DNA of 64,000 nt from Azospirillum baldaniorum (GTDB lineage Bacteria > Pseudomonadota > Alphaproteobacteria > Azospirillales > Azospirillaceae). Position 1 is the first letter of the stretch, and the number at the start of each line of letters is the position of its first letter. This document shows, in pieces, positions 15,933 through 24,954 of this stretch. Below the pieces are notes generated by a model. It worked only from the letters and a program-made list of their open reading frames with translations. It had not been told where the DNA came from and ran no database searches. The DNA lies in the NCBI RefSeq assembly GCF_003119195.2, contig NZ_CP022255.1, positions 434,001 through 498,000 on the forward strand, written 5' to 3'. The translations under genes and the position numbers were made by a program.

Positions 15933-16847
15933 TCAGCTTGCCGTCGCGGTGGCGGCGGTGGCGGCGAATTCCGCCGTGAACAGCGCGACCAGATGCTCGA
16001 TCACCGCCCGCACCCGCGGCACGTCGCGCAGGTCCGGGTGCAGCACCAGCCAAGCCTCGCGCTCCAGCAGCGGGGCGTCGCAGGGCACCGGCACCAGATC
16101 CGGTTCCCCCGCCGTCAGCCAGAAGGGCAGCAGCGCCACCCCGAATCCCGCCTTCGCCGCCGCGAGCTGGGTCTGCAGGCTGTTGGAGCGGAAGGCGACA
16201 CGGCGCCCGGCCATATGGCGGGCCAGCCAGACCGCCTCCGGCAGCTCGGCCAGCGCCTCGTCGTAGCCGATCACCGTGTCGGGAGCCCCGGCGACGGCGA
16301 ACAGGCCGTAGCCCATGGTGGCGAGCCGCCGCGCGATCAGGTCGCCGCGCTGCGGCCGGGCAAGCCGGATGGCGATGTCGGCCTCCCGCCGCGCGAGGCT
16401 GAGCGAGCGGTTGTCCACCGTCACCTCCAGGTCGATCCCCGGATGGCGGGCGCGGAACGGCCCCAGCCGCGGCATCAGGAAACGGTCGGCCAGCGCCTGG
16501 GTGGTGGTCAGCCGGACGGTGCCGGTCAGCCCGGCCTCCCGCCCGTCCTGGCTCGACACCTGGCGCAGGATGGCCAGCGCCCGCTCGTCCATCCCGTCGG
16601 CCAGGGCGAAGACCGCCTCGCCGTCGGCGGTCAGGCTGTAACCGTCGGCCCGCCGATCCACCAGACTGCGGCCCAGCCCCTCCTCCAGCGCCGCGACCCG
16701 GCGCCCGACCGTCGCGTGGCTGATGCGCAGCGCGCGCGCCGCCGCCGACAGGCTGCCGGTGCGGGCCAGCTCCAGGAAGATGCGCAGATCGTCCCAATTC
16801 AGGGTGCCCATCTGCTTCGGGGTGCCTGTCTGTTTATGAACAGTCAT
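15933..16847 (-). CDS. LysR-family transcriptional regulator
   Basis: A 304-residue LysR regulator: winged HTH near residues 17-75 (LNWDDLRIFLELARTGSLSAAARAL, with recognition region HATVGRRVAALEE) and a periplasmic-binding-fold effector domain (TGTVRLTTTQALADRFLMPRL onward). It resembles LysR proteins that control a single adjacent enzyme. An alternative start is the internal MGTLNWDDL. It diverges from the isochorismatase-like gene at 16932 with an 84-bp gap, so that gene is the likely target. Confidence 0.92.
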   Translation of the reverse strand: MTVHKQTGTPKQMGTLNWDDLRIFLELARTGSLSAAARALRISHATVGRRVAALEEGLGRSLVDRRADGYSLTADGEAVFALADGMDERALAILRQVSSQDGREAGLTGTVRLTTTQALADRFLMPRLGPFRARHPGIDLEVTVDNRSLSLARREADIAIRLARPQRGDLIARRLATMGYGLFAVAGAPDTVIGYDEALAELPEAVWLARHMAGRRVAFRSNSLQTQLAAAKAGFGVALLPFWLTAGEPDLVPVPCDAPLLEREAWLVLHPDLRDVPRVRAVIEHLVALFTAEFAATAATATAS

Positions 16848-16931
16848 TGCGCAAACCTATCGAATGTCGGGCCAAAAGCACACAGGGCACACTGCATCCC
16901 GACCCATCCCTTTTCCGGAGCCGCAACCGTC

Positions 16932-17534
16932 ATGAGCGCCACGCCGAAGACCCTGCTCGCCCTCGCCGGAGCCCCCGCCACGCCGAGCCCCCTCGACTCC
17001 GCGGCGCTGGTGCTGATCGACGCCCAGCGCGAATACACCGAGGGCGCCCTTCCCCTGGTCGGGGTGGAGGCCGCAGTGACCGAGGCCGCGCGCCTGCTGG
17101 AGCGGGCGCGCAAGGCCGGGACCCCGGTCTTCCACATCGTCCACCACGGCAAGCCCGGCGGTGCCCTGTTCAACCCGGAAGGCCCGCTGTCCGGCATCGT
17201 CGCCCCGCTGATCCCTCTGGACGGCGAGACGGTGGTGGTGAAGCACCTGCCCAACGCCTTCGCCGGGACGGAGCTGGACGCCCTGATCCGCGCCACCGGG
17301 CGCAAGGAGCTGATCGTCGCCGGCTTCCAGACCCACATGTGCGTCAGCAGCACCGTCCGCGCCGCCCTCGACCTCGGCTGGAGGACCACCGTGGTGGACG
17401 CGGCCAGCGCCACCCGAGACCTCCCCGACGGGGCCGGCGGCGTGATCCCGGCCGAGGCGCTGCACCGTGCCAACCTCGCCGCCCTGGCCGACCGCTTCGC
17501 CGTGATCGTCAAGGACAGCCGCGCCTGGGGGTAA
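16932..17534 (+). CDS. Isochorismatase-like cysteine hydrolase
   Basis: A 200-residue cytoplasmic hydrolase of the isochorismatase/nicotinamidase fold. The catalytic triad is visible: Asp in ALVLIDAQREY near residue 33, Lys in VVVKHLPNAF near residue 108, and Cys in QTHMCVSSTVRAA near residue 141. Enzymes of this group cleave amides or ureas such as nicotinamide, N-carbamoyl compounds and biuret. Length is normal. The neighbouring divergent LysR gene is the likely regulator. The substrate cannot be fixed from sequence, and no NAD-salvage or siderophore-synthesis genes flank it. Confidence 0.9.
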   Translation: MSATPKTLLALAGAPATPSPLDSAALVLIDAQREYTEGALPLVGVEAAVTEAARLLERARKAGTPVFHIVHHGKPGGALFNPEGPLSGIVAPLIPLDGETVVVKHLPNAFAGTELDALIRATGRKELIVAGFQTHMCVSSTVRAALDLGWRTTVVDAASATRDLPDGAGGVIPAEALHRANLAALADRFAVIVKDSRAWG

Positions 17535-17557
17535 GGGCATCGGGCGGCGGGCGCGGG

Positions 17558-18442
17558 TCATGGTGGCTCCTGCCATACGGCCCGTACCGCCGCCTGCAGG
17601 GCCTGGAGCGCCGGCTCCCCCTCCTTGTCCTGCGGCAGGATCAGATGCAGGTGGCTGCGCAGGGCCTCGCCGGGCCACAGCGCGACCTCCCCCGCCGTCG
17701 CCGCCGCCAGCGCCTGCTCCTCGCGCAGCAGGGCGAGGCCCAGTCCCTCCGTGACCAGCCCCTTCAGGGCGCTTTCCTGGTCGACCTCGATGATCGTGCC
17801 GGGGGTGACGCCGTTCCGGGCGAAGGCCCGCGCGGCGATCAGGTGGAAGCTGCAGCGCGGCGGCGTGCCGACCCAGGGCAGAGCGGCCAGATCGCTCCAG
17901 CCCGCCCCCGCCAGCCGGTCCCGCCACGCCGCCGGCCCGACGACGCGCAGCCGCACCGGCGCCACCGGCAGATGACGCAACGTCCGGTCGGGCCGCTCCT
18001 CCAGAACGAAGCCGGCGTCCAGGCGCCCGTCCTGCACCTGATCCACCACGTCGGCGGACAGGTGGTGCGACACCCGCAGGCGCAAACGCGGATGGGACGC
18101 CAGGAGGGTGGACAGCAGAGTCCCCAGCCGCAACGCCGCCGGATCGCTGGCGATGCCCAGGGCGAGCGGCCCGGCGGCGTCGCCCTGCAGGCCGCGGGCG
18201 CGGTTGACCAGCGTCTTGGCGGCGTCGAGCGTGCGCTCCGCCTCCTCCAGCAGGATCAGCCCCGCGCGGGTCAACTGCATGCCCTTGGCCGTGCGCTCGA
18301 ACAGCACGGTGCCAAGCTCCTCCTCCAGCAGCTTGATGTGGCCGCTGACCGCCGGCTGGCTGAGCAGCAGGATCTGTGCGCTTCGGGTCAGGCTGCCCTC
18401 GCGCGCCACGATCGCGAAGGTCTTCAGATGGTGCAGGTCCAT
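17558..18442 (-). CDS. LysR-family transcriptional regulator
   Basis: A 294-residue LysR regulator starting at MDLHHLKTFAIVAREGSLTRSAQ with a complete winged HTH (LSQPAVSGHIKLLEEEL is the recognition helix) and an effector domain beginning near residue 90. Upstream in-frame codons to 18511 are rich in proline and glycine and do not fit the family start. It diverges from the PLP-enzyme and ANL-EamA genes across a 396-bp AT-rich gap, making it the prime candidate regulator of that unit. It converges with the isochorismatase gene, leaving 23 bases between them. Confidence 0.92.
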   Translation of the reverse strand: MDLHHLKTFAIVAREGSLTRSAQILLLSQPAVSGHIKLLEEELGTVLFERTAKGMQLTRAGLILLEEAERTLDAAKTLVNRARGLQGDAAGPLALGIASDPAALRLGTLLSTLLASHPRLRLRVSHHLSADVVDQVQDGRLDAGFVLEERPDRTLRHLPVAPVRLRVVGPAAWRDRLAGAGWSDLAALPWVGTPPRCSFHLIAARAFARNGVTPGTIIEVDQESALKGLVTEGLGLALLREEQALAAATAGEVALWPGEALRSHLHLILPQDKEGEPALQALQAAVRAVWQEPP

Positions 18443-18838
18443 GAGCGTTCCGCCGTCCGGCTTGCCCTCTCCCGGCACGGCCGCCGGGGCGCGCATTATA
18501 CGACACCGCAAGTGTCACCGTACAAAATTAAACCAAAAGACGCCGTTAATAATAATTTACACTCTCCAATGACAATTGATATTGCGAACATATCAAGTGT
18601 TCGAGCCGGCCGTACCGGCCAAATCATTTTTATATTTATTTGCGGGTACATTCGTATGGATCGAATTGCCCATTAATTTCGCCGATGCTGAGGCTCAGAA
18701 TTATTTATTGGACAGAAGACGGGGCTTCGATCGAATTGTCTACTTGATCACTGCGCAAATTATTCTGAACAACATGCAGGATCAGTGTTTCATGCGAGCG
18801 CCTTCCCAACGAAGGCCGCCACCAAGAGCGAGTCCGCT
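18443..18838. promoter_or_regulatory. AT-rich regulatory gap upstream of the PLP/ANL-EamA unit
   Basis: This 396-bp gap is much richer in A and T than the genes around it, especially from about 18520 to 18780, and holds no convincing gene. GATCGAATTG occurs twice, near 18658 and 18729, about 70 bases apart, and would suit a paired LysR target (inference). It is a probable divergent promoter for the LysR gene and the decarboxylase-fold gene. Confidence 0.5.
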
Positions 18839-20323
18839 ATGTCAGACCCTGCCGACCAACGCCTGCCAAATCAGGATTCCGCGACTCGAGATTTCTCCGA
18901 GCCTCCGGTCATCCCGGAAACACCGCTCGCCGACGCCCTGCTGACAGCGGCCGGGGCCACCCGGGCATCGTTCCACGCGCTGCCGGTCAGCCGGCGCGGC
19001 TCCATCCGGGAGTCGGCCTTCGCCGATGCCTACGACGCCCTGTTCGGGCGCGGCCTGTTCAGCGAGGCGACGATCACCGCCCCGCCGCTGGACAGCTTCT
19101 TCTTCCCGCACCGCTCGCTGGCCCGCGCGGAGGAGCTGGCGGCCCGCGCCTTCGGGGCGACGGGCACGCTGTTCATCACCGCCGGGACGACGACCGCCAA
19201 CCTGATCGCGCTGGAGGCCCTGATCGCCCGCCCCGACGTCCGGGTGCTGGCCGACAAGGGCACCCACCAGTCGATCCATTTCGCCCTGTCCGACAAGCAC
19301 GCGGCGGTGGACTACATCGAGCCGCGCGTCTTCTGCGAGCATTCCGAACGCGCCGCCCTGTCCCTGCCCGCCCTTCTGGAGCAGGCCGCGGCGGCGGAGC
19401 GCGCGGGCGCGCCCTACGAGCTTCTGGTGCTGAACGGCCAGTCCTACGACGGCGTCGTCTACGACATCCGGGCCATCCTCACCGCGCTGGCGGAGGCCAG
19501 CCCGTCGCTGACCACCGTCTTCGTGGACGAGGCGTGGGGTGCCTGGAGCTATTTCCACGAGGCGACGCGCGGCCGCACCGCCCTGCACGCCCGCGCCGCC
19601 GACCCGGCGCTGGAGCGCTTCACCGTCGTCGCCACCCACTCCGCCCACAAGTCGCTGAGCGCGCTGCGCCAGGGGTCGCTGATCCATTTCAGCGGCGATC
19701 CGGAGCTGGCGGAGCGGCTGCGGCTCGGCCGCTACCGCCACCACACCACCTCGCCCAGCTACCCGATCCTCGCCTCGCTCGACCTCGCCCGCGCGCAGAT
19801 GGAGCTGGAGGGGCGGGACTTGGTCGAACGCTCGCTGCGGCTCGCCCGGCGGGTGAGCGAGACGGTGGCCGGCGATCCGGGGTTGAGCGCCTTTTCGGTC
19901 AACGCCCCGGCCGTGCCGGACGCCTTCGCCGGCCACGCCGCCATCGATCCGACCAAGCTGTCGCTGAAGGTGTCCGGCCTGCCCATCGACGCGCCGGAGC
20001 TGCGCGAGCGGCTGTACAGCCGGCACGGCCTCTACGTGAACCGCTGCACCCGGACCTCGCTGCTGCTGAACCTGCACATCGGCATCGGCGAGGAGGAGGT
20101 GGCGGCCCTGCTCGACGCCCTGCGCGCGATCCAGCGCGAGCTGTCGCCCGACGCGGATCAGGCCGGGGAACGGCGGGTGTCGACCTCCTTCATCATCCCC
20201 TACCCGCCGGGCGTGCCGATCATCGTCCCCGGCGAGGAGATCGGCGGCGACACGCTGCGCCGGATCGAAGCGATCCGCTCCGCCGGCGCCCGCATCTACA
20301 CCATCGAACACCGCCCACGCTGA
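18839..20323 (+). CDS. PLP-dependent Orn/Lys/Arg decarboxylase-fold enzyme
   Basis: A 494-residue fold-type I PLP enzyme related to the major domain of ornithine/lysine/arginine decarboxylases. Visible signatures are FITAGTTTANLIAL near residue 112 (phosphate-binding loop), GTHQSIHFALS near residue 141 (cofactor-stacking histidine), VFVDEAWGAW near residue 227 with the pyridine-nitrogen aspartate, and the Schiff-base lysine Lys271 in THSAHKSLSALRQGSLIH. The short C-terminal domain (FIIPYPPGVPIIVPGEEI) also fits these decarboxylases. It probably decarboxylates a basic or related amino acid to an amine. It lies 9 bases before the ANL-EamA fusion gene and should be cotranscribed with it. Confidence 0.88.
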   Translation: MSDPADQRLPNQDSATRDFSEPPVIPETPLADALLTAAGATRASFHALPVSRRGSIRESAFADAYDALFGRGLFSEATITAPPLDSFFFPHRSLARAEELAARAFGATGTLFITAGTTTANLIALEALIARPDVRVLADKGTHQSIHFALSDKHAAVDYIEPRVFCEHSERAALSLPALLEQAAAAERAGAPYELLVLNGQSYDGVVYDIRAILTALAEASPSLTTVFVDEAWGAWSYFHEATRGRTALHARAADPALERFTVVATHSAHKSLSALRQGSLIHFSGDPELAERLRLGRYRHHTTSPSYPILASLDLARAQMELEGRDLVERSLRLARRVSETVAGDPGLSAFSVNAPAVPDAFAGHAAIDPTKLSLKVSGLPIDAPELRERLYSRHGLYVNRCTRTSLLLNLHIGIGEEEVAALLDALRAIQRELSPDADQAGERRVSTSFIIPYPPGVPIIVPGEEIGGDTLRRIEAIRSAGARIYTIEHRPR

Positions 20324-20332
20324 GAGACGACC

Positions 20333-22873
20333 ATGATTCCCCTGTCCCGAATCGAGGAAATCGCCGCCTCGCGCGCCGATCTGGCGGCCATCGTCGCCGG
20401 TTCCGAAACCCTGAGCTGGCGCCAGTATGCCGACGCCGTGCGCGACGCGGCGGAAGGGCTGGCCGGCGCCGTCGCGCTGGACGAGCTGCGCACCGTCGCC
20501 TTCCTGTCGCACAACCGCGCGGAACTGGTGGTCGCCGCCTCGGCCGCCGCCACGCTGAAGACGACGCTGTGCGGGCTCGACTACTCCCTGTCGCCGGCCG
20601 CCCTGACGGAGCTGCTGGAGCGCATCGAGGCCGACCTGCTCATCGTCTCCTCCGGCTTCCTGGCCGACCGCGGCATCAACGTCCGCACGCTGGCGGCGGG
20701 CCGTGCGGTGGTCGATCTCGACAGCCGGCTGCCCGGCGCCACGCCCTACGCCGCCTTCGCCGGGCTGGCCGCCGGGCGGCGGACGCCGAACGCCCCGGCC
20801 CGGCCGTTCCGCGCCATCTCCTTCACCTCCGGCACCTCCGGCACGCCGAAGCCGGTGATCCGCACCGCTTCCTTCGACGCGCGGCGCTTCGCCTACTTCA
20901 CGGCGCGCTACGGCTTCTCCTCCGCCGACCGGCACCTCGCCACCATCCCGCTCTACCACGCGGCGGGCGGCGGTTGGGCGCGGCTGTTCCTCCAGCTCGG
21001 CGCGACGCTCGTGCTGGCTCCGCCCGACGATCCGCTGGAGACCGCCGAGCTGATCCGCCGGGAGTGGATCACCTCCAGCACCATGACCCCACCGATCCTG
21101 TCGGGGGTGCTGCGCGAGGTCGCCCGCGGCCGGGCGCGCGTCACGCCCAACCAGCTCCGCTTCGTGCTGGTCGGCGGCAAGCATTTCCCCGCCCCGGCTA
21201 AGCAGGAGGCGCTCCAGGTGCTGGGGCCGGTCGTCTACGAGTATTACGGCACCACCGAGACCGGCGTGAACACCATCGCCGAGCCGGGGGACCTGCTGAC
21301 CCACCCGGCCAGCGTCGGGCGCGTCTATGATGGCAACCGCATCCTGATCCTCGACCCGGAGCGCAAGCCGGTGCCGGCGGGAATCGTCGGGTCGGTGGCC
21401 ATCGCCAGCTACATGAACATGGACACCTACCTCGGCGCCCCGGCCAACCGGGTGCAGATCGACGGGGAGCGCTACCTGATCACGTCGGAGGCCGGCTATC
21501 TGGACGAGGACGGGCGGCTCTATCTGCTCAACCGCTCGCAGGGGGCGGACAGCGTGAACCTCTACGCGCTGGAGAACGCCATCCGCCACATCCGCGGGGT
21601 GGAGGACGTGGCGCTGCTGCGCCGGGCCGGGGCCGGGCCGGTGGCGGTGGACTGCGCGGTGGTGCTGAAGGCGTCCGCCGGGGCCGGAGCCGCCGACGAG
21701 GTGCGGACCCGCGCCGCCGAGATCCTGCGGCGCGAGCGGATCGCCCTGGCGCGCTTCGAACCGCTCGACCAGATTCCCTACAGCCCGTCCGGCAAGGTCC
21801 GTGCGGCGGCGCTGGAGGAGGCCATCGGCCGCGCCGGGGAGGAGGCCGCCAGGCCGGCGACCGGCAAGCCCGCGGCGAAGGCGCGAACCGGCGGAACGGT
21901 GGACGGCGTGCTGCTGGGCATCGCGCTGCTGGCGCTGACCGCCATCTCCTGGGGTGGCATGTTCCCGGTGGCCAAGGCGGCGTTGGCGAGCATCGACGGC
22001 TTCTACCTGACGCTGCTGCGCTACGGCTTCGCCTCGCTGATCCTGATCGGCATCCTGGTCCGGGTGGAGGGCTGGCGGGCGCTGGCGACGGAGGGCCACG
22101 GCGGCAAGCTGTTCTTCTACGGCTCCATGGGCTTCGCCGGCTTCAGCATCCTGGCCTTCGTCGGGCTGGCCCATTCCAAGGCGGAGCATGGCGCGATCAT
22201 CATGGCGCTGATGCCGCTGATCACGGCGCTGCTGACCTGGGCCATCAGGGGGGTGCGGCCGAACCGGGTGACCTTCCTGTGCATCGCCGCGGCGCTGGCC
22301 GGGGTGGCCCTGGTGGTGACGCGGGGCAGCCTGTCGGCGCTGGACGGCGGCGCGCTGCTGCCCGACCTGCTGATCCTCGGCGGGGCGGCGAGCTGGGTCG
22401 TCTACACGCTGGGCGCGGCCACGGTGCCGGGCTGGTCGCCGCTGCGCTACACGACGGTCAGCGCGGCGCTGGGCACCGTCACCATCGCCGCCGTGACGGC
22501 GCTGGCCACCGCGGCGGGGCTCGTCGCCGTGCCGTCGCTGGAGACGGTGTGGTCGGTGCGGGCGGAGATCGCCTATCTGGTGCTGATCGCGGCGGTTCTG
22601 GCGGTGTTCAGCTGGAACATCGGCATCAAGCTGCTGGGGCCGGTGAACGGGGTGCTGTTCATCAACCTCGTGCCGATCACCGCCTTTGCCATCGGGCTGG
22701 CCCAGGGGCGGGCGTTCGGGGACGTCGAGCTGGCCGGTGCCAGCCTGACCATCGGCGCGCTGATCGTCAACAACCTGAACAGCCGCGGTCTCTTCCGCTT
22801 CCGCCGGACGGAGCGGGCGGTTGGCGGCGGTGGCGCGCTGACGCCGGTTCCGGTCGGTGCCGGGGGGCGGTAG
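20333..22873 (+). CDS. Adenylate-forming (ANL) enzyme fused to an EamA-family (DMT) transporter
   Basis: An 846-residue two-part protein. Residues 1-500 are an ANL adenylate-forming enzyme: P-loop FTSGTSGTPKP at 164-174, YEYYGTTETG at 302-311, and the C-terminal catalytic lysine Lys488 in IPYSPSGKVR. Several motif positions deviate (P for G after the P-loop lysine, TSEAG in place of TGD). A charged alanine-rich linker at about 500-523 leads into roughly ten membrane helices (526-825) with two EamA repeats (ISWGGMFPVAKAAL and ASWVVYTLGA). The frame is continuous with no gap, so the fusion is real in this sequence. It could adenylate an acid and export the product. I know of no named precedent; the function is inference. 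Confidence 0.88.
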   Translation: MIPLSRIEEIAASRADLAAIVAGSETLSWRQYADAVRDAAEGLAGAVALDELRTVAFLSHNRAELVVAASAAATLKTTLCGLDYSLSPAALTELLERIEADLLIVSSGFLADRGINVRTLAAGRAVVDLDSRLPGATPYAAFAGLAAGRRTPNAPARPFRAISFTSGTSGTPKPVIRTASFDARRFAYFTARYGFSSADRHLATIPLYHAAGGGWARLFLQLGATLVLAPPDDPLETAELIRREWITSSTMTPPILSGVLREVARGRARVTPNQLRFVLVGGKHFPAPAKQEALQVLGPVVYEYYGTTETGVNTIAEPGDLLTHPASVGRVYDGNRILILDPERKPVPAGIVGSVAIASYMNMDTYLGAPANRVQIDGERYLITSEAGYLDEDGRLYLLNRSQGADSVNLYALENAIRHIRGVEDVALLRRAGAGPVAVDCAVVLKASAGAGAADEVRTRAAEILRRERIALARFEPLDQIPYSPSGKVRAAALEEAIGRAGEEAARPATGKPAAKARTGGTVDGVLLGIALLALTAISWGGMFPVAKAALASIDGFYLTLLRYGFASLILIGILVRVEGWRALATEGHGGKLFFYGSMGFAGFSILAFVGLAHSKAEHGAIIMALMPLITALLTWAIRGVRPNRVTFLCIAAALAGVALVVTRGSLSALDGGALLPDLLILGGAASWVVYTLGAATVPGWSPLRYTTVSAALGTVTIAAVTALATAAGLVAVPSLETVWSVRAEIAYLVLIAAVLAVFSWNIGIKLLGPVNGVLFINLVPITAFAIGLAQGRAFGDVELAGASLTIGALIVNNLNSRGLFRFRRTERAVGGGGALTPVPVGAGGR

Positions 22874-23014
22874 ATCCTTGCCCCCTCCCTAACCCTCCCC
22901 CGCTGACGCAGGGGAGGGAATTGAGGCTCCCTCTCCTGCGAAGCGGGGGAGGGAAGGGGCCCGCGGCGAAGCCGTGGGAAGGGTGGGGGCAACCACTCCA
23001 CCCGCTCGAACCGC

Positions 23015-23962
23015 TCACCCCGCCAGCAGACAGGCCACCCGATGCCCCTCCCCCACCCCGCGCAATACCGGAACCTCCCGCCGGCAATCGGGCCGCGCCA
23101 TGGGGCAGCGCGGGTGGAAGGGGCAGCCGGCGGGGCGCTCCGCCAGGGACGGCGCCTCGCCGCGCACCGGCACGGTTCCCTCCGGCAGGGCGCTTCGGGA
23201 ATCGGCCAGCAGGGCCTGGGTGTAGGGGTGGCGCGGGCGCTCGAACAGGGCGTCCACCGGCCCCTCCTCGACCACGCGGCCGAGATACATGACCACCACC
23301 CGGTCGCAGATGTGGCCGACCACCGACAGGTCGTGGCTGATGAACAGGATCGCCAGACCGTCCCGGTCGCGCAGGTCGAGAAACAGGTTGAGGATGCCGG
23401 CGCGCACCGACACGTCGAGCGCGGTCACCGGCTCGTCGCAGACCAGCAGGTCGGGCCGCACGGCGAGCGCGCGGGCGATGCCGATGCGCTGGCGCTGCCC
23501 GCCGCTGAAGCGGTGAGGGTGGTGGTGGCGCAGCGCCGGGTCGAGGCCGACGCGCAGAAGCTGCGCCGCCACATGCTCGGCCAGCGCGGCGCGCGGCACC
23601 AGCCGGTGGTGGCGCACCGCCTCGCCGACGATCTCCTCGACGGTGAAGCGCGGGTTCAGGCTGGCGTGGGGGTTCTGGAAGACCATCTGCACGCGCAGCC
23701 GGGCGGCCCGCGCCTCGGCGGCGGGCCGTTCGGCGGCGTCCTGCCCGTCGATCAGCACGCGGCCGGCGCTGGGCGGCAGGAGCCCGGTGGCGATCCGCGC
23801 CACGGTCGATTTCCCGCAGCCCGACTCCCCGACCAGCCCGACGAGTTCCCCCCGCCGCACCGCCAAGTCCACCCCGTCCACGGCGCGCAGGACGGCGCCC
23901 CGCCACCCCGGAATGGGGAACAGCCGCGAGACGCCGCGCAGTTCGGCCAAGGGCGGGCTCAT
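23015..23962 (-). CDS. Peptide/opine-type ABC transporter ATP-binding protein (OppF-like)
   Basis: A 315-residue ATPase of the OppF/DppF class that powers import of peptides or similar solutes. It has Walker A GESGCGKSTVAR near residue 42, signature RFSGGQRQRIGIARAL, Walker B LLVCDEP, and the H-loop ISHDLSVV. The C-terminal oligopeptide tail with the cysteine cluster GCPFHPRCPMARPDCRREVP is present. Its ATG overlaps the stop of the preceding OppD-like gene (ATGA). It is the last gene of the operon. Confidence 0.93.
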   Translation of the reverse strand: MSPPLAELRGVSRLFPIPGWRGAVLRAVDGVDLAVRRGELVGLVGESGCGKSTVARIATGLLPPSAGRVLIDGQDAAERPAAEARAARLRVQMVFQNPHASLNPRFTVEEIVGEAVRHHRLVPRAALAEHVAAQLLRVGLDPALRHHHPHRFSGGQRQRIGIARALAVRPDLLVCDEPVTALDVSVRAGILNLFLDLRDRDGLAILFISHDLSVVGHICDRVVVMYLGRVVEEGPVDALFERPRHPYTQALLADSRSALPEGTVPVRGEAPSLAERPAGCPFHPRCPMARPDCRREVPVLRGVGEGHRVACLLAG

Positions 23963-24954
23963 CGCGGCGCCTCCGGACCGGGATCCAGGCAGCGCACGCC
24001 GCCCCGCCCGTCCGTCCGCCCCTGCCAGGGGGGGGCGGCGGCGCAGGCCGGCATGGCGGCGGCGCAACGCGGTCGGAAGGCGCAGCCCGCCGGGCGTCCG
24101 GACAGCGTCGGCGGCAGGCCGGGGATCGGCGTCAGCCGGCTGCCCCGCGGCTCCCGCGGCAGGCTGGCGAGCAGCCCAGCGGTGTAGGGGTGCGCCGGGC
24201 GGGACAGCAACTCCGCCGCCGGGGCCTGCTCGACGATGCGGCCCGCGTACATCACGGCGATCTCGTCCGAGAGCTGTTCGGCCACCGACAGGTCGTGGGT
24301 GATCCACAGCACCGCCGTCCGCCCTCCTTCCACAAGCCCGCGGATCTCCCGCAGGATCTGCGCCTGGATGGTGGCGTCAAGCGCGGTGGTCGGCTCGTCG
24401 GCGATGATCAGGTCCGGCTCGTGAAGCAGCGCGATGGCGATCGCCACCCGTTGGCGCAGGCCGCCGGACAGCTCGTGGGGGTGGGCGTCCAGCCGCTCCT
24501 CCGGCCCCGGCACGCCGACCCGGCCCAGCGCGTCGCGCGCCCGCCGCCGCGCCTCGGCCCGGCCGACGCGGGCGTGGGCCAGCACGGTCTCGACGATCTG
24601 GGCGCCGATGGTCAGCACGGGATTCAGCGTCATCATCGGGTCCTGGAAGATCATGGCGATGCGGTTGCCGCGCAGGCGGCGCAGCTCCCGCTCCGGCAGG
24701 CCGGCCAGCTCCCGTCCGGCGAAGCGGATCGATCCGCCGGCCACCCGCGCCGGCGGGTCGAGCAGCCCCATGATGGAAAAGGCGGTGGCCGACTTGCCCG
24801 ACCCGGACTCGCCGACCAGACCCAGGATGCGCCCGCGCCCGAGGGAGAAACTCACCCCGTCCAGCACGTTCAGGGGCACGTTCAGCGCGCCCTGGCGCGC
24901 GGGCAGCTCGGTGCGCAGGCCGCGCACCTCCAGCAACGGAAGGGTGGCGGTCAT
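23959..24954 (-). CDS. Peptide/opine-type ABC transporter ATP-binding protein (OppD-like)
   Basis: A 331-residue ATPase partner of OppF. It shows Walker A GESGSGKSATAF near residue 45, signature ELSGGLRQRVAIAIAL, Walker B LIIADEP, H-loop ITHDLSVAEQ, and the C-terminal cysteine-containing tail (GCAFRPRCAAAMPAC). The start MTATLPLLEVRGL overlaps the upstream permease stop by four bases (ATGA), which shows translational coupling. Confidence 0.93.
   Translation of the reverse strand: MTATLPLLEVRGLRTELPARQGALNVPLNVLDGVSFSLGRGRILGLVGESGSGKSATAFSIMGLLDPPARVAGGSIRFAGRELAGLPERELRRLRGNRIAMIFQDPMMTLNPVLTIGAQIVETVLAHARVGRAEARRRARDALGRVGVPGPEERLDAHPHELSGGLRQRVAIAIALLHEPDLIIADEPTTALDATIQAQILREIRGLVEGGRTAVLWITHDLSVAEQLSDEIAVMYAGRIVEQAPAAELLSRPAHPYTAGLLASLPREPRGSRLTPIPGLPPTLSGRPAGCAFRPRCAAAMPACAAAPPWQGRTDGRGGVRCLDPGPEAPR

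Noticed and set aside
18842..22189. 1,115-residue open frame on the minus strand
   Set aside because: Antisense to the PLP enzyme and the ANL-EamA fusion, which carry all catalytic motifs. Its composition is typical of a shadow frame.
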